Below, piece after piece: positions 5,936 through 6,012 of a DNA stretch of 6,012 nucleotides (positions are counted from its first letter, which is position 1; each line of letters opens with the position of its first letter). The notes under the pieces were generated by a model. The model did no database searches, was not told the DNA's origin, and was given only the letters and a program-made list of their open reading frames with translations. This stretch comes from Bacteroidales bacterium UBA6244 (lineage in GTDB: Bacteria; Bacteroidota; Bacteroidia; Bacteroidales; F082): positions 1-6,012 of the forward strand of contig DJVY01000054.1 in assembly GCA_002440885.1 (NCBI GenBank), read 5' to 3'. The position numbers were made by a program, and so were the translations under genes.

Positions 5936-6012
5936 TTATTTTTCGGGAAGGATTGTTACCGGGTGATTAAAGAAGGGGTTTGGGTGATTGGCGTTGGCGT
6001 TCCCCGAAGGCT
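5936..6012 (-). CDS. Possible C-terminal end of an unidentified minus-strand gene
   Basis: One minus-strand frame is open from the right edge to a TAA at 5936-5938 and would give 24 codons rich in Asn, Pro and His, ending NHPVTILPEK. It stops 32 nt before the nucleotidyltransferase ATG, the spacing expected of an upstream operon partner. Its first part includes a GGCGTT doublet (5990-6001) that encodes NANA. The other two minus frames close at 5956 and 5966, so this is only the longest of three short possibilities. No family is recognisable and the stretch may be non-coding. Confidence 0.3.
   Translation of the reverse strand, partial: PSGNANANHPNPFFNHPVTILPEK

Noticed and set aside
5598..5966. 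Plus-strand open frame of 122 codons
   Set aside because: It is antisense to the N-terminal half of the nucleotidyltransferase, including its conserved LAAGIGSRYGG loop; it is a shadow.

Overview
The window looks like ordinary chromosomal DNA of a Bacteroidota species, probably Bacteroidales or a relative. The evidence is a set of close matches to the Bacteroidota -7 promoter element TAnnTTTG at 20-27 nt before the start codons, the absence of Shine-Dalgarno sequences, and the gene content: a beta-helix lipoprotein, a small outer-membrane beta-barrel protein and a Bacteroidota-type sugar nucleotidyltransferase. The genus cannot be told from the sequence.

Left part, all on the minus strand. 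Positions 1-1159 encode a heavy-metal efflux permease of the SO_0444 / ArsP-like type. It is fused in frame to a C-terminal heavy-metal-associated (HMA) domain that runs off the left edge. Positions 1231-1752 encode a small P-loop kinase of the uridine kinase / nicotinamide riboside kinase type. Positions 1791-3269 encode a 492-residue secreted lipoprotein with a parallel beta-helix. Each of the three genes has its own promoter-like element, so they may be separate transcription units despite the short gaps.

Middle. A gene-free divergent region (3270-3619) carries two outward-facing promoters and an imperfect palindrome of about 86 bp built from CACAAAG / CTTTGTG units, which looks like a dispersed Bacteroidota intergenic repeat. 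It is followed on the plus strand by a 190-residue outer-membrane beta-barrel protein (3620-4192) and a TRIC / UPF0126-type seven-helix membrane protein (4284-4910). These two may form an operon, because no separate promoter is visible for the second.

Right part. A bidirectional intrinsic terminator (4954-4978) separates the plus-strand pair from a convergent nucleotidyltransferase gene (5004-5903, minus). A possible C-terminal end of another minus-strand gene sits at the right edge.

The genes do not form one recognisable pathway. I found no phage, transposase, CRISPR, toxin-antitoxin or defence genes, no RNA genes, and no convincing novel multi-gene system. The points most worth a second look are the permease-HMA fusion, the repeat in the divergent region, and the substrate of the small kinase.
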